From NCBI RefSeq assembly GCF_003703475.1, contig NZ_RDQM01000002.1, positions 124,001 to 188,000 on the forward strand: a stretch of 64,000 bases of DNA, read 5' to 3'. A model generated the notes under the pieces. It saw nothing but the letters and a program-made list of their open reading frames with translations, was not told the origin of the DNA and ran no database searches. The DNA is from Allofranklinella schreckenbergeri. Its GTDB lineage: Bacteria; Pseudomonadota; Gammaproteobacteria; Burkholderiales; Burkholderiaceae_C. This document shows, piece after piece, positions 17,960 to 26,465 of this stretch. The first letter of the stretch is position 1, and each line of letters begins with the position of its first letter. The position numbers were made by a program, and so were the translations under genes.

Positions 17960-19771
17960 ATGAGTGCAATCGACATCAAAGTCCCCGACATCGGCGACTT
18001 CAAAGACGTGGCGGTGATTGAAGTGCTGGTCAAGCCCGGCGATACCGTGGCTGCCGAGCAAAGCCTTATCACTGTGGAAAGCGACAAGGCCAGTATGGAG
18101 ATTCCCTCCAGCCATGCGGGCGTGGTCAAAGAGCTGAAAGTCCAGCTGGGCGACAAGGTCAGCGAAGGCACGGTCATCCTGACGCTGGAGGCGGCCGAAG
18201 CCGGGGCCAGCGCAGGTGCGCCAGCGCCTTCCCCCGCTGCCGCCCCTGCCAGTGCGGCAGCCACACCGGCCGCTCCCGCTGCCAGCGCCCCCCAGGCCGC
18301 CAGCTACCAAGGCAGCGCCGATGTGCAATGCGACGTGCTCGTGCTCGGCGGCGGCCCCGGCGGCTACAGCGCGGCCTTCCGCGCTGCCGATCTGGGCCTG
18401 AACGTGGTGCTGGTCGAGCGCTACGCCACGCTGGGCGGCGTGTGCCTGAACGTGGGCTGCATCCCCTCCAAGGCGCTGCTGCACGTGGCCGCCGTGATGG
18501 ACGAAGTGGGCCACCTGGCCGCGCTGGGCGTGGACTACGGCGCGCCCAAACTCGACATCGACAAACTGCGCGCCCACAAGGAAAAAGTCATCGCCAAGCT
18601 CACCGGCGGCCTGGGGGCCATGGCCAAGATGCGCAAGGTGAAAGTGCTGCGCGGCTACGGCAGCTTCGTCGGCACCAACCATGTGCAGGTGGAAGAAACC
18701 AGCGGCAGCGGCCAGGAGAAAACCGGCGGCAAGCAAGTGGTGCAGTTCCAGCGCGCCATCATCGCCGCAGGCAGCCAGGCCGTGCGCCTGCCCTTCATGC
18801 CCGAAGACCCGCGCGTGGTCGATTCCACCGGCGCGCTGGCCCTCAAGGGCGTGCCCAAACGCATGCTGGTGCTGGGCGGCGGCATCATCGGGCTGGAGAT
18901 GGGCACCGTCTACAGCACGCTGGGCGCACGGCTTGACGTGGTGGAAATGATGGACGGCCTGATGCAAGGCGCCGACCGCGACCTGGTCAAGGTCTGGCAG
19001 AAGATGAACGCCCCGCGCTTTGACCACATCATGCTGGGCACAAAAACTGTGGCCGCCCGCGCCACCGATGCGGGCATCGAAGTCACGTTTGAGGGCGAAG
19101 GCGCGCCGCCCCCGCAAACCTACGATTTGGTGCTGCAAGCCGTGGGCCGCAGCCCCAACGGCAAGAAAATCAGCGCCGAAAACGCCGGCGTGGCCGTCAC
19201 CGAGCGCGGTTTCATCCCTGTGGACGTGCAAATGCGCACCAACGCGCCGCACATCTTCGCCATTGGCGACATCGTCGGCCAGCCCATGCTGGCGCACAAG
19301 GCCGTGCACGAGGCGCACGTGGCCGCCGAAGTCATCGCCGGTGAACTCAAGGGCGACGAAAAGCTGGCCCGCGCCGCCTTTAACGCCCGAGTCATCCCCA
19401 GCGTGGCCTACACCGACCCCGAAGTCGCCTGGGTCGGCCTGACCGAAGACCAGGCCAAGGCCCAGGGCGTGAAGGTGAAAAAAGGCCTGTTCCCCTGGAG
19501 CGCCTCCGGCCGCGCCATTGCCAACGGTCGCGACGAAGGCTTTACCAAGCTGCTGTTTGACGAAGCCACCCACCAGATCGTGGGCGGCGGCATCGTCGGC
19601 ACGCACGCGGGCGACATGATCGGCGAAATCGCCCTGGCCATCGAAATGGGCGCCGACGCCATCGACATCGGCAAAACCATCCACCCCCACCCCACGCTGG
19701 GCGAAAGCATCGGCATGGCTGCTGAAGTGGCCCACGGCAGTTGTACCGACCTGCCGCCGCAGAAGCGCTAA
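17960..19771 (+). CDS. lpdA: Dihydrolipoamide dehydrogenase (E3) with N-terminal lipoyl domain
   Basis: E3 reoxidises dihydrolipoyl arms with FAD and NAD. The 603-residue protein is a fusion. Residues 1-80 are a lipoyl domain (VESDKASME, lipoyl Lys43), then an Ala/Pro linker, then the flavoprotein from about 125. That part shows [11 protein letters not shown] for FAD, the redox disulfide in [16 protein letters not shown] (Cys162 and Cys167), a second dinucleotide fold ([12 protein letters not shown]) and the C-terminal HPHPTLGES with the active-site His. AAGGAGG gives a strong ribosome site. Lipoyl-fused E3 is known in Neisseria and many Burkholderiales. Confidence 0.97.
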   Translation: MSAIDIKVPDIGDFKDVAVIEVLVKPGDTVAAEQSLITVESDKASMEIPSSHAGVVKELKVQLGDKVSEGTVILTLEAAEAGASAGAPAPSPAAAPASAAATPAAPAASAPQAASYQGSADVQCDVLVLGGGPGGYSAAFRAADLGLNVVLVERYATLGGVCLNVGCIPSKALLHVAAVMDEVGHLAALGVDYGAPKLDIDKLRAHKEKVIAKLTGGLGAMAKMRKVKVLRGYGSFVGTNHVQVEETSGSGQEKTGGKQVVQFQRAIIAAGSQAVRLPFMPEDPRVVDSTGALALKGVPKRMLVLGGGIIGLEMGTVYSTLGARLDVVEMMDGLMQGADRDLVKVWQKMNAPRFDHIMLGTKTVAARATDAGIEVTFEGEGAPPPQTYDLVLQAVGRSPNGKKISAENAGVAVTERGFIPVDVQMRTNAPHIFAIGDIVGQPMLAHKAVHEAHVAAEVIAGELKGDEKLARAAFNARVIPSVAYTDPEVAWVGLTEDQAKAQGVKVKKGLFPWSASGRAIANGRDEGFTKLLFDEATHQIVGGGIVGTHAGDMIGEIALAIEMGADAIDIGKTIHPHPTLGESIGMAAEVAHGSCTDLPPQKR

Positions 19772-19794
19772 ATGCCTTGGCTGCTGAGGCCAGT

Positions 19795-19835
19795 CCCCAG
19801 GACGTGTGTCGCATGAGGCGCACGTCCGGGGTTTT
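19795..19835 (+). terminator. Intrinsic terminator after lpdA
   Basis: CCCC-GGACGTG pairs with CACGTCC-GGGG (one bulged A) around a 14-base loop and is followed by TTTT. It lies 24 bases after the lpdA stop. Confidence 0.75.
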
Positions 19836-19878
19836 CATGGCAAAAGATGCCCCGTTTTTGCCATTCGTGCCATTTGTC

Positions 19879-19965
19879 GCAAATTGCCAATCAAAAGAAA
19901 AATTACTTACACAATAACAAGCCGTAAAAGGTTTATTTATTTTCCTATTGGTTTGTAAAATTGCT
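19879..19965 (-). repeat. Palindromic intergenic repeat copy R4 (divergent)
   Basis: The left end GCCAATCAAAAGAAAAA and right end TTTTCCTATTGGTTTG are partial inverted repeats. The core AAGCCGTAAAAGG matches the inverted orientation of the family core. It lies about 107 bases after the lpdA stop and behind its terminator, in an otherwise empty gap. Confidence 0.6.
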
Positions 19966-20091
19966 GTTCTAATGCCTGTTTTTGCCATCTGGCAACCCCG
20001 CCGCATCACCCCATCATCCGGGCCGGCATTGCAGGCATGAGTCGCTCGCCCCTCATTTCCGCCACCTTTCGCACCACACTTCGCACCGCAC

Positions 20092-20925
20092 ATGGCTGAT
20101 GCAAACGATCGCCAGACGCCCCCGCGCAGCCAGCCCCGCACGGTGGTGCGCGTGGCCGCTGGACAGGATGGGCGCTTGCATGAACGCGATATCCAGGCCA
20201 GCGAAGTGCCTGTGGCGCTGGAATACAACGGCATCAGCCACGCCACCATGCTGGCAACGCCTGCGGATCTGGAGGATTTCGCCTACGGCTTTTCTTTCAC
20301 CGAAGGCATCATCGCCAGCGCGCAAGATGTGCGCGGTGTGGAAGTGCAACCCGTGCCGGAGCATGGCGGGATTGTGGTGGCCATCGAAATCTCCAGCGCA
20401 TGCGAATACCGCCTCAAGCAGCGCCGTCGTGCGTTGACCGGGCGTACTGGCTGCGGCCTGTGCGGGGTCGATTCACTGCCCGAAGTCGTGCGCGACATCG
20501 CCCCTGTGGCAGCGGGCGCGCCTGTGAAGGTGCCTGCGCTTTTTCAAGCCCAGCAGGCCATGCGGGCGCAGCAGTGGCTGTTTGAGGAAACGGGCGCCAC
20601 CCACGCCGCAGGCTGGGCCACGCGCGATGGGCGGCTCCATTTGGTGCGTGAAGATGTGGGACGACACAACGCGCTGGATAAGCTCATTGGCGCGCTCATC
20701 CGGCGCGAGGATTTGCCCGTGCGCGAAGGCATGGCCTTGGTCTCCAGCCGCGCCAGTTTTGAGATGGTGCAGAAATCGGCCGCAGCAGGCATTGATGTGC
20801 TCGTGGCCTTGTCCGCGCCCACTGCGTTGGCGATCGATCTGGCGGTGCGATTGAATGTGGGCCTGGCGGGCTTCATGCGAGAGCAACGTTGCACGCTATA
20901 CGCCCACGCCAACCGCTTTGCGTGA
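20092..20925 (+). CDS. fdhD: Formate dehydrogenase accessory sulfurtransferase FdhD
   Basis: FdhD passes sulfur from IscS to the molybdenum cofactor of formate dehydrogenase. The 277-residue protein shows the redox motif GRTGCGLCGV (Cys121 and Cys124) and the conserved C-terminal stretches REDVGRHNALDKLIG and SSRASFEMVQKSA, diagnostic for the family. No clear ribosome site precedes the ATG. No formate dehydrogenase gene lies in the window; the only other molybdopterin gene is the mog-like gene at 30946-31566. A stem-loop with a T run follows. Confidence 0.95.
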   Translation: MADANDRQTPPRSQPRTVVRVAAGQDGRLHERDIQASEVPVALEYNGISHATMLATPADLEDFAYGFSFTEGIIASAQDVRGVEVQPVPEHGGIVVAIEISSACEYRLKQRRRALTGRTGCGLCGVDSLPEVVRDIAPVAAGAPVKVPALFQAQQAMRAQQWLFEETGATHAAGWATRDGRLHLVREDVGRHNALDKLIGALIRREDLPVREGMALVSSRASFEMVQKSAAAGIDVLVALSAPTALAIDLAVRLNVGLAGFMREQRCTLYAHANRFA

Positions 20926-20928
20926 ACG

Positions 20929-20977
20929 GCTGCTGCTGTATGGTGGAGGAAAAAACGGCAGCAGCAAAGCCTTTTTT
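20929..20977 (+). terminator. Probable terminator after fdhD
   Basis: GCTGCTGCTGT (20929-20939) pairs with ACGGCAGCAGC (20955-20965, one wobble). AAAGCC and TTTTTT follow. The T run is set back six bases, so efficiency is uncertain. Confidence 0.5.
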
Positions 20978-21029
20978 CGCCCAATTGCCGCCCAATGGGG
21001 GCCGTGCCAGCGGCGATAATGCGCGCCGT

Positions 21030-21353
21030 GAAGCAGGCCAGGCCGCCGCTGGTGCAAGCGTGGAAACACCGCACTGGAGGAACGTCCGGACTGCACAGGG
21101 CAGCGTAGCAGGTAACACCTGCCCACCGCGAGGTGAGGATTAGAGCAACAGAGACGAGTCGCAGCGCCTTCGGGCACTGCGGGTGAAACGGGCAATCTCT
21201 ACGCGCAGCAATACCAAATAGGCATGCAATGAACTGGCTCCGGCGAGCATGCGGGTAGGTAGCACCGAGCCGGTTGGGCGACCACCGGCCCAGATTGATG
21301 GCGGTCACATGGCAGTTTTGCCATGCACAGAATCCGGCGTATCGGCCTGCTTC
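21030..21353 (+). ncRNA. rnpB: RNase P RNA (class A)
   Basis: This is the catalytic RNA of RNase P. The ends GAAGCAGGCC (21030-21039) and GGCCTGCTTC (21344-21353) form a perfect 10-base P1 helix. Conserved segments follow in the right order: GAGGAACGTCCGGACT, the CACAGGGCAG region, AGAGCAACAGAGA, GGGTGAAACGGGCAATC, CCAAATAGGCATGC, GTAGGTAGCACCGAGC and a final CCAGATTGATGG region. The length of 324 is typical. A GATAAT hexamer at 21014-21019 is a plausible -10 element. Repeat R5 begins 12 bases after the 3' end. Confidence 0.95.
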
Positions 21354-21365
21354 ACACTTTCTGAT

Positions 21366-21450
21366 TCAAAATTACAAATCAAAGACAATAAAAAATGCCT
21401 GTTTCGGCATAGTGTGTCTAGTTTGGAAAATATTTTGATTTGTAATTCAA
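21366..21450 (+). repeat. Palindromic intergenic repeat copy R5
   Basis: AATTACAAATCAAA on the left and TTTGATTTGTAATT on the right are exact complements over 14 bases. The core is TGCCTGTTTCGGCA. The copy lies just after rnpB in the convergent gap with leuA and is close to the family consensus. Confidence 0.85.
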
Positions 21451-21470
21451 GGATTGTCGATGTGCCGCCC

Positions 21471-21505
21471 AAAAAAATGCGCCCGGCCTGCAGGCCGGGC
21501 GCATT
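21471..21505 (-). terminator. Intrinsic terminator of leuA
   Basis: A perfect 15-base-arm palindrome (AATGCGCCCGGCCTG and complement) at 21476-21505 is followed on the minus strand by seven T residues. It lies 26 bases beyond the leuA stop. Confidence 0.9.
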
Positions 21506-21530
21506 GTCATTGGCGCTAATGCCTTAACGC

Positions 21531-23216
21531 TTAGGCGGCCACCGCTTCAGCAGCGCGCAATTGCGTCAAATCCACGCCCGCGCGCTCCATGCCCGAGAGG
21601 ATGGCTGCAATCGAGGCCGAAACGATATTCGGGTTTTGCGCCGCGCCCCAGCAGCGCTGCTCGCCCACTTCCACCTCCACATAGGCCATCGCCTGCGCAT
21701 CCGCCCCTGCGCCAATGGCGTGTTCGGCGTAATCGAGCACGCGCACATCGCAGCCCGTGGCCTGCCGCATGGCTTGGATAAAGGCGTCCACCGGCCCGGA
21801 GCCTTGTCCGTGAATCTGCGTGGCAACACCATTTTTCCGGATGCTGGCTGTAATGGAAGTCGCTGCACCGTCCCCGCCGAGCTGATAACTGGGGGCCGAT
21901 TCATCCAGGCGGTATTCGCTTTTGAAAATGGCCCAAATATCGGCAGCCGTCATTTCCGTGCCCTCGGCATCCATGGCCTTTTGCACCACTTGGCTGAACT
22001 CGATTTGCAATTTGCGGGGCAGGGCGACTTTGTATTCATTTTCGAGCAGGTAGGAAATGCCGCCTTTGCCCGATTGGCTATTCACACGAATCACCGCCTC
22101 ATAACTGCGCCCCACATCTTTTGGGTCAATGGGCAAATAGGGCATATCCCAAATCTCATCCTCCTGGCGCATATTGAATGCCTTTTTAATGGCATCCTGG
22201 TGCGAGCCGGAAAACGACGTGAAGACCAATTCACCCACATAAGGATGGCGAGGATGCACGGGCAATTGGTTGCAGTATTCCACTGTGCGCCGAATATCAT
22301 CGATATCCGAAAAATCCAGCCCAGGATGCACACCCTGGGTATACATATTGAGCGCGACATTGACGATATCGAGATTGCCCGTGCGTTCGCCATTGCCAAA
22401 AAGGCAGCCTTCCAGACGGTCAGCCCCCGCCATCAAAGCCAGTTCCGCGCTGGCCGTGCCGGTGCCACGGTCGTTGTGCGGGTGAACGCTCAGCACAATG
22501 GAGTCGCGCCGTTTCAGATGGCGGTGCGACCATTCAATCATGTCGGCGAAAATATTGGGCGTGCTGTGCTCCACCGTGGTGGGCAAATTGATAATGCATT
22601 TGTTGTCAGGCGTGGGCTGCCACACATCGGTCACGGCATCGACCACGCGCTTGCTGAATTCCAACTCGGTATCGGAATACATTTCGGGCGAATATTGGAA
22701 CGTCCATTTCGTATCAGGTTGCTGCGCAGCCAACTCGGCAAACAAGCGGGCATTGGATGCGGCCAATTCCACAATTTCGTCCTCACTCATGCCCAGAACC
22801 ACTTTGCGCATTACTGGCGCCGTGGCGTTATAAAGATGCACGATGGCGCGCGGCACGCCTTGCAGCGCTTCAAATGTGCGGCGAATCAAATGCTCGCGCG
22901 CTTGCGTCAGTACTTGGACGGTGACATCTTCGGGAATCAGTTTGTCGTCAATCAGTTTCCGGACAAAATCAAATTCCACTTGCGAGGCGGAAGGGAAGCC
23001 AATTTCAATTTCCTTGAAGCCAATGGCTACCAAAGTTTTGAACATGCGCAATTTGCGCTCCAGATCCATCGGCTCAATCAGTGATTGGTTGCCATCGCGC
23101 AAATCCACGCTGCACCATACAGGCGGTTTGGTAATCACGGCATCGGGCCAGGTGCGGTCTTTCAAGTGAATAGGCTTGAAAGCTTGGTATTTGCTGGCGG
23201 GGTTCTTCAACATCAT
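21531..23216 (-). CDS. leuA: 2-isopropylmalate synthase
   Basis: LeuA condenses acetyl-CoA with 2-ketoisovalerate, the first step of leucine synthesis. The 561-residue protein is the long form. The catalytic barrel contains [20 protein letters not shown] near the N-terminus and [16 protein letters not shown], and the C-terminal LeuA regulatory domain follows (for example [15 protein letters not shown]). The start at 23216 ([13 protein letters not shown]) is preceded by GGAG; an in-frame upstream extension runs through the leader and is not translated as such. Upstream lie a leucine leader peptide and an intrinsic terminator, so transcription is probably attenuated by leucine. Confidence 0.96.
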   Translation of the reverse strand: MMLKNPASKYQAFKPIHLKDRTWPDAVITKPPVWCSVDLRDGNQSLIEPMDLERKLRMFKTLVAIGFKEIEIGFPSASQVEFDFVRKLIDDKLIPEDVTVQVLTQAREHLIRRTFEALQGVPRAIVHLYNATAPVMRKVVLGMSEDEIVELAASNARLFAELAAQQPDTKWTFQYSPEMYSDTELEFSKRVVDAVTDVWQPTPDNKCIINLPTTVEHSTPNIFADMIEWSHRHLKRRDSIVLSVHPHNDRGTGTASAELALMAGADRLEGCLFGNGERTGNLDIVNVALNMYTQGVHPGLDFSDIDDIRRTVEYCNQLPVHPRHPYVGELVFTSFSGSHQDAIKKAFNMRQEDEIWDMPYLPIDPKDVGRSYEAVIRVNSQSGKGGISYLLENEYKVALPRKLQIEFSQVVQKAMDAEGTEMTAADIWAIFKSEYRLDESAPSYQLGGDGAATSITASIRKNGVATQIHGQGSGPVDAFIQAMRQATGCDVRVLDYAEHAIGAGADAQAMAYVEVEVGEQRCWGAAQNPNIVSASIAAILSGMERAGVDLTQLRAAEAVAA

Positions 23217-23262
23217 GGTGGCTCCTGTCAAGTCAAAGGAAGGCTGGTGGCAATGGATGGAA

Positions 23263-23306
23263 GACAAAACAAAACGGCCCGTTGCTACACCAGCAAAACG
23301 GGCCGT
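23263..23306 (-). terminator. Attenuator terminator in the leuA leader
   Basis: On the minus strand ACGGCCCGTT pairs with AACGGGCCGT, extended by TGC/GCA, and TTTTGTTTTG follows. It ends about 46 bases before the leuA start. The sequence AACGGGC inside the leader peptide gene (23348-23354) can instead pair with GCCCGTT of the upstream arm, forming an antiterminator. Confidence 0.85.
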
Positions 23307-23340
23307 AAGGTATGAGTGTGTGCAAAAAAACGCGCGCAAC

Positions 23341-23391
23341 CTATCCCGCCCGTTGGACGAAAACTAGTAGCGCTAGGGAGATTTTTTGCAT
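23341..23391 (-). CDS. leuL: leu operon leader peptide
   Basis: This short gene encodes [16 protein letters not shown]. Three of its sixteen codons are leucine, all the CTA codon that is rare in GC-rich genomes, in the order CTA-GCG-CTA-CTA. It lies 34 bases before an intrinsic terminator and 125 bases before leuA. Ribosome stalling at CTA would leave AACGGGC (codons 13-15) free to pair with the terminator arm and allow leuA transcription. Translation to the stop codon would cover it and favour termination. No strong ribosome site is seen before the ATG. The role is inferred from architecture. Confidence 0.75.
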   Translation of the reverse strand: MQKISLALLVFVQRAG

Positions 23392-23439
23392 GCGGCGCAC
23401 TGTAGCACAGATTGATACAAGGGCGATTGTGGATACGGC

Positions 23440-23682
23440 TTAAGAGGCAGGGCCGCCGCGGCCTGGCAAATGGCGGAAGATGATGCGACCCTTGCTCAAA
23501 TCGTAGGGAGACATCTCCAGCGTGACTTTATCGCCTGCGAGGATGCGAATGTGGTGCTTGCGCATTTTTCCGCCGGTGTAGGCTACGAGTTCATGCCCGT
23601 TGTCCAGCGTGACGCGAAAGCGCGAATCGGGCAGCACTTCCGTAACTGAACCCTGCATTTCAATCAATTCTTCTTTAGCCAT
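23440..23682 (-). CDS. infA: Translation initiation factor IF-1
   Basis: IF-1 binds the ribosomal A site during initiation. The 80-residue protein starts [20 protein letters not shown] and contains the OB-fold stretch [20 protein letters not shown], clearly InfA. It is slightly longer than the 72-residue form, with the tail [10 protein letters not shown], and resembles the stand-alone betaproteobacterial InfA that often coexists with one in the ribosomal protein cluster. It is isolated here. Ribosome site is weak. Confidence 0.95.
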   Translation of the reverse strand: MAKEELIEMQGSVTEVLPDSRFRVTLDNGHELVAYTGGKMRKHHIRILAGDKVTLEMSPYDLSKGRIIFRHLPGRGGPAS

Positions 23683-23868
23683 AGGTAATCGTTGGTGAGT
23701 GTGCGGAAGGCAAAATCCCGCACGCACCACGCCTGCCTGAGCAAGGTGGCGCATGAGAAAGGGCGCGATTGTAGCAAGCCCTCTTTATGCGCCGGGAGGT
23801 TCAATGGGGCCTGCTGCCCATTTGCTTGCCATGGCTGAAGCCTTGCGCGCCTTGTGAATAGGTTGGCT

Positions 23869-24435
23869 TTAGCAAACTTCCCCATCCACGATTCTGATGC
23901 GACCGCCAGAGCTGATGCACAAGGCTTTGGTTGCGGGTGAGGAGGCGCCTGCTGGCTCTGGCGAAATAACGATGCGCCCAGCGCTCAACCCGTTGATTTG
24001 CCCCCAGCGGTCGAACGTGAGTTGTCCCCCGCGATTGCCAGGCAACATGACGTTGGTTGCGTTTTGCGGGGCGATTGTTTGCAGCAGCAAATCGCTTGTA
24101 TCTCGCCTGTTGTTGCGATTGCTATCCACAAACACTTCCCAGCCGCATCCCCACTCTTGATTGGTGCTTGCCAACGTGCATTGGCGATTTTTGGGCAGTT
24201 TGCGCATCACCACGGAGCCGCCGCGTTTAATGGCTTCGGAGCGGGCCAGGTAGATGGAGGATTCAAATGCACTGACGCTGCCAAGCACCCGCCAGCGCTC
24301 TATGAGTGGGTTGAAACTGGGGACTGCAAGGCCAGCCAGGATGGCCACGATGGCGATGACCACCAAAAGCTCTATCAACGTAAAGCCGGATGATTGCGGG
24401 CGAGGGTGGTTGTGAGCTTGCGTGAGTATTGGCAT
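23869..24435 (-). CDS. GspH/FimT-type pseudopilin
   Basis: The 188-residue protein is a type IV pilus or type II secretion minor pseudopilin. The prepilin peptidase motif SSGFTLIELLVVIAIVAILA has the Gly-Phe cleavage site, Glu at +5 and the hydrophobic N-helix. The C-terminal GspH domain carries four cysteines (CTLAS, GCGW, LCISS and the terminal EVC). GGAG lies six bases before the ATG at 24435. No other pilus gene is nearby, so it is an orphan in this window. FimT is favoured because betaproteobacterial FimT genes are often separate, but GspH cannot be excluded. Confidence 0.85.
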   Translation of the reverse strand: MPILTQAHNHPRPQSSGFTLIELLVVIAIVAILAGLAVPSFNPLIERWRVLGSVSAFESSIYLARSEAIKRGGSVVMRKLPKNRQCTLASTNQEWGCGWEVFVDSNRNNRRDTSDLLLQTIAPQNATNVMLPGNRGGQLTFDRWGQINGLSAGRIVISPEPAGASSPATKALCISSGGRIRIVDGEVC

Positions 24436-24547
24436 AACACGCTCCAAACTGAGTAAGCATCGACAGACATGCAAAGCATGGAGACGCTATAGCCAAGCGT
24501 GAAATACGGAAACAGGATTAATACTTACAGGCGCCAGGCGCTCAACC

Positions 24548-24629
24548 AAATTTCCAATTCATAGGAAATAAAATTTGCTTGTTTTGGCGATATAAATATC
24601 GATACGGTTTTACTTTGATTGGTAGATTT
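24548..24629 (+). repeat. Palindromic intergenic repeat copy R6
   Basis: The ends AAATTTCCAATTCATAGGAA and ACTTTGATTGGTAGATTT are partial inverted repeats. The core TTGCTTGTTTTGGCGA matches the forward family core. The copy is in the 334-base gap between fimT and the surA stop, which holds no other recognisable feature. Confidence 0.7.
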
Positions 24630-24769
24630 CGCGGCCCATTTGTATGCCCCCTTGCACGTCGCAACGGGGCAGATCAGCCGCAAGACGGCTTGCTGCAAGT
24701 GGTTTGGGCGAGCATGCCCAAACCGGACTTAGGGTGGTGTGCCGTCAACATCCTCGCACCGCGCTCTGT

Positions 24770-26368
24770 TCAATCTCCTGCGCTGCCATCGCGCATTTCG
24801 ATGAAGGCGCGGGCGCGCAGGCCTTCAATCCAGCGGATGTACTCTTTTTGCACTTTTTCTTCACGCGCCTGGCCGCGCACCAATTCGCGTTGTTCGCGCT
24901 GGGTGATTTTGTCCTGGCGGCGATCGAGCAGTTGGATCAGGTGCAGGCCGTAGCGCGAGACGATGGGGCGGCTGATGTCGCCGGGACGCAGCTCGTCGAT
25001 GGCTTCCTGGAATTCGGGCACGAACAGGCCGGGGCCAGCCCAGCCGAGGTCGCCGCCCTGGCTGGCGCTGCCGTCTTGCGAGTATTGGCGGGCCAGGTCA
25101 GCGAAGTCTTCGCCGTTTTCAACGCGCTGGCGGATTTCCATCAGCAGCTCGCCCGCTTCTTGCGCGGAGCGGCCGGAGCTGGGTTTGATGAGGATGTGGC
25201 GGGCATGGTTGCGCACCACCATGTCGGCGCCGCCGCTTTGGTGCTCAAGCACTTGCAGCAGGTGGTAGCCCGCAGGCGAGCGGATGGGGCCGACGATGGC
25301 GCCAACGGGCTGGCCCTGGATGGCCTGGAGGAATAAATCGGGGTAGTGCGTGACGGGGCGCAGGCCCAGCTCGCCGCCGTGGCGAGCTTCGCTGGCGTCG
25401 GAGAAGTCGCGCGCCACGTCGGCCAGGCTGCGGCCTTGGGCCAGTTGGGCTTGGGCAGATTCGATGCGTTTTTTCAGTTCGGCTTCTTGCGCGGGCGAAG
25501 CGCGCTCGGGCACAACGACGAGGATGTGACCGAGGTTGATGGCATCGGGCACGCGCTGGCCTAGCTCTTGCGGGTGTTCGCGCAGGTAGCGATCCAGCTC
25601 CTGGTCGCTGACGCGCACGCGCGATTCGACGGCGCGCTCGCGCACGCGCATGAGGGTGAGCTGGTTGCGCAATTGGTTGCGAAATTGATCGCGCCCAATG
25701 CCGCCTGCGGCCAGCTCCTGGTACATGGCGGTGACGCTGACGCCGTTTTGCTCGGCCACGCTGCGCTCGGCTTGCTCCAAGGTGAAGTCGTCCACGCTGA
25801 GCTTGAGGTCTTTGGCCTCTTGCAGTTGCAGTTGCTCGGCGATGAGCAGATCCAGCACTTCCTGGCGCAGCCGAGCCTGGCTGATGCTTTGGCCTTGCTG
25901 GGCCAGCATGGCGTTGGCGTTTTCCATGCGGCTTTGCAGCTCGACGTGGGTGATGGGCACGGAGTTGACCAGCGCCACGATGTAGTCGGCCTGGCGGCTG
26001 CTGGCGCCAGCCGCTGCGGTGCGCGAGGAGGCTTGGGCGTTGCTGGCGGCGTCGCGCAGGTCGTTGGCGTAAGGGGCCTGGCCGGATTTGGCGGGCTTGG
26101 CTTGGGCTGGTTTTTGGTTGGTGGTTTTTCCGGTGGTTTTTTCAGTGGCTGGGCCGCCAGGGGGCTGGGCGCGCTGGCTAGGGGCGCTGCCAGCGTGTTC
26201 CATGCCGCCGAGCTGCAAGCCTGAGCCTGTGCCAGGCAAGCGCAGGCCTTGCGCCTGGCTGGGCAGGTGGGCTGCCAGCGCCAAGCCCAGGCTGGCGGAA
26301 AGAGCCGCGCGCAGGCAGCGCTGGGGGAGGGAGGGCAGGGGGGAGGTGTTCATTTGGAAACCATCCAT
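24770..26368 (-). CDS. surA: Periplasmic chaperone / peptidyl-prolyl isomerase SurA
   Basis: SurA escorts outer-membrane proteins such as LptD to the BAM complex. The protein of about 532 residues has a signal peptide, then a long Ala/Gln/Pro-rich stretch (about residues 40-110). After it come the SurA N-domain (VALVNSVPITHVELQSRM), two parvulin domains (GHILVVVPERAS... and ARHILIKPSSGRS..., each with a GGxLGW/GGELGL motif) and a C-terminal helix. Starts at 26368 (MDGFQ) and 26353 (MNTSP) are both possible; neither has a good ribosome site. It lies about 100 bases after lptD, the classical lptD-surA order. Confidence 0.93.
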   Translation of the reverse strand: MDGFQMNTSPLPSLPQRCLRAALSASLGLALAAHLPSQAQGLRLPGTGSGLQLGGMEHAGSAPSQRAQPPGGPATEKTTGKTTNQKPAQAKPAKSGQAPYANDLRDAASNAQASSRTAAAGASSRQADYIVALVNSVPITHVELQSRMENANAMLAQQGQSISQARLRQEVLDLLIAEQLQLQEAKDLKLSVDDFTLEQAERSVAEQNGVSVTAMYQELAAGGIGRDQFRNQLRNQLTLMRVRERAVESRVRVSDQELDRYLREHPQELGQRVPDAINLGHILVVVPERASPAQEAELKKRIESAQAQLAQGRSLADVARDFSDASEARHGGELGLRPVTHYPDLFLQAIQGQPVGAIVGPIRSPAGYHLLQVLEHQSGGADMVVRNHARHILIKPSSGRSAQEAGELLMEIRQRVENGEDFADLARQYSQDGSASQGGDLGWAGPGLFVPEFQEAIDELRPGDISRPIVSRYGLHLIQLLDRRQDKITQREQRELVRGQAREEKVQKEYIRWIEGLRARAFIEMRDGSAGD

Positions 26369-26465
26369 CGTTGACGTGGTGTTGTCGGGGTGTGCGTGTG
26401 TACGAGGGCCGCCTGTTCGCATGGCGGGGGAGCAATGGCCGCCAGCACAGGCATGGACACAGGCG

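Noticed and set aside
17813-19735. 640-codon minus-strand frame rich in His/Ala/Gly opposite lpdA
   Set aside because: Its composition is typical of the complement of a GC-rich coding sequence; lpdA motifs are clear on the plus strand.
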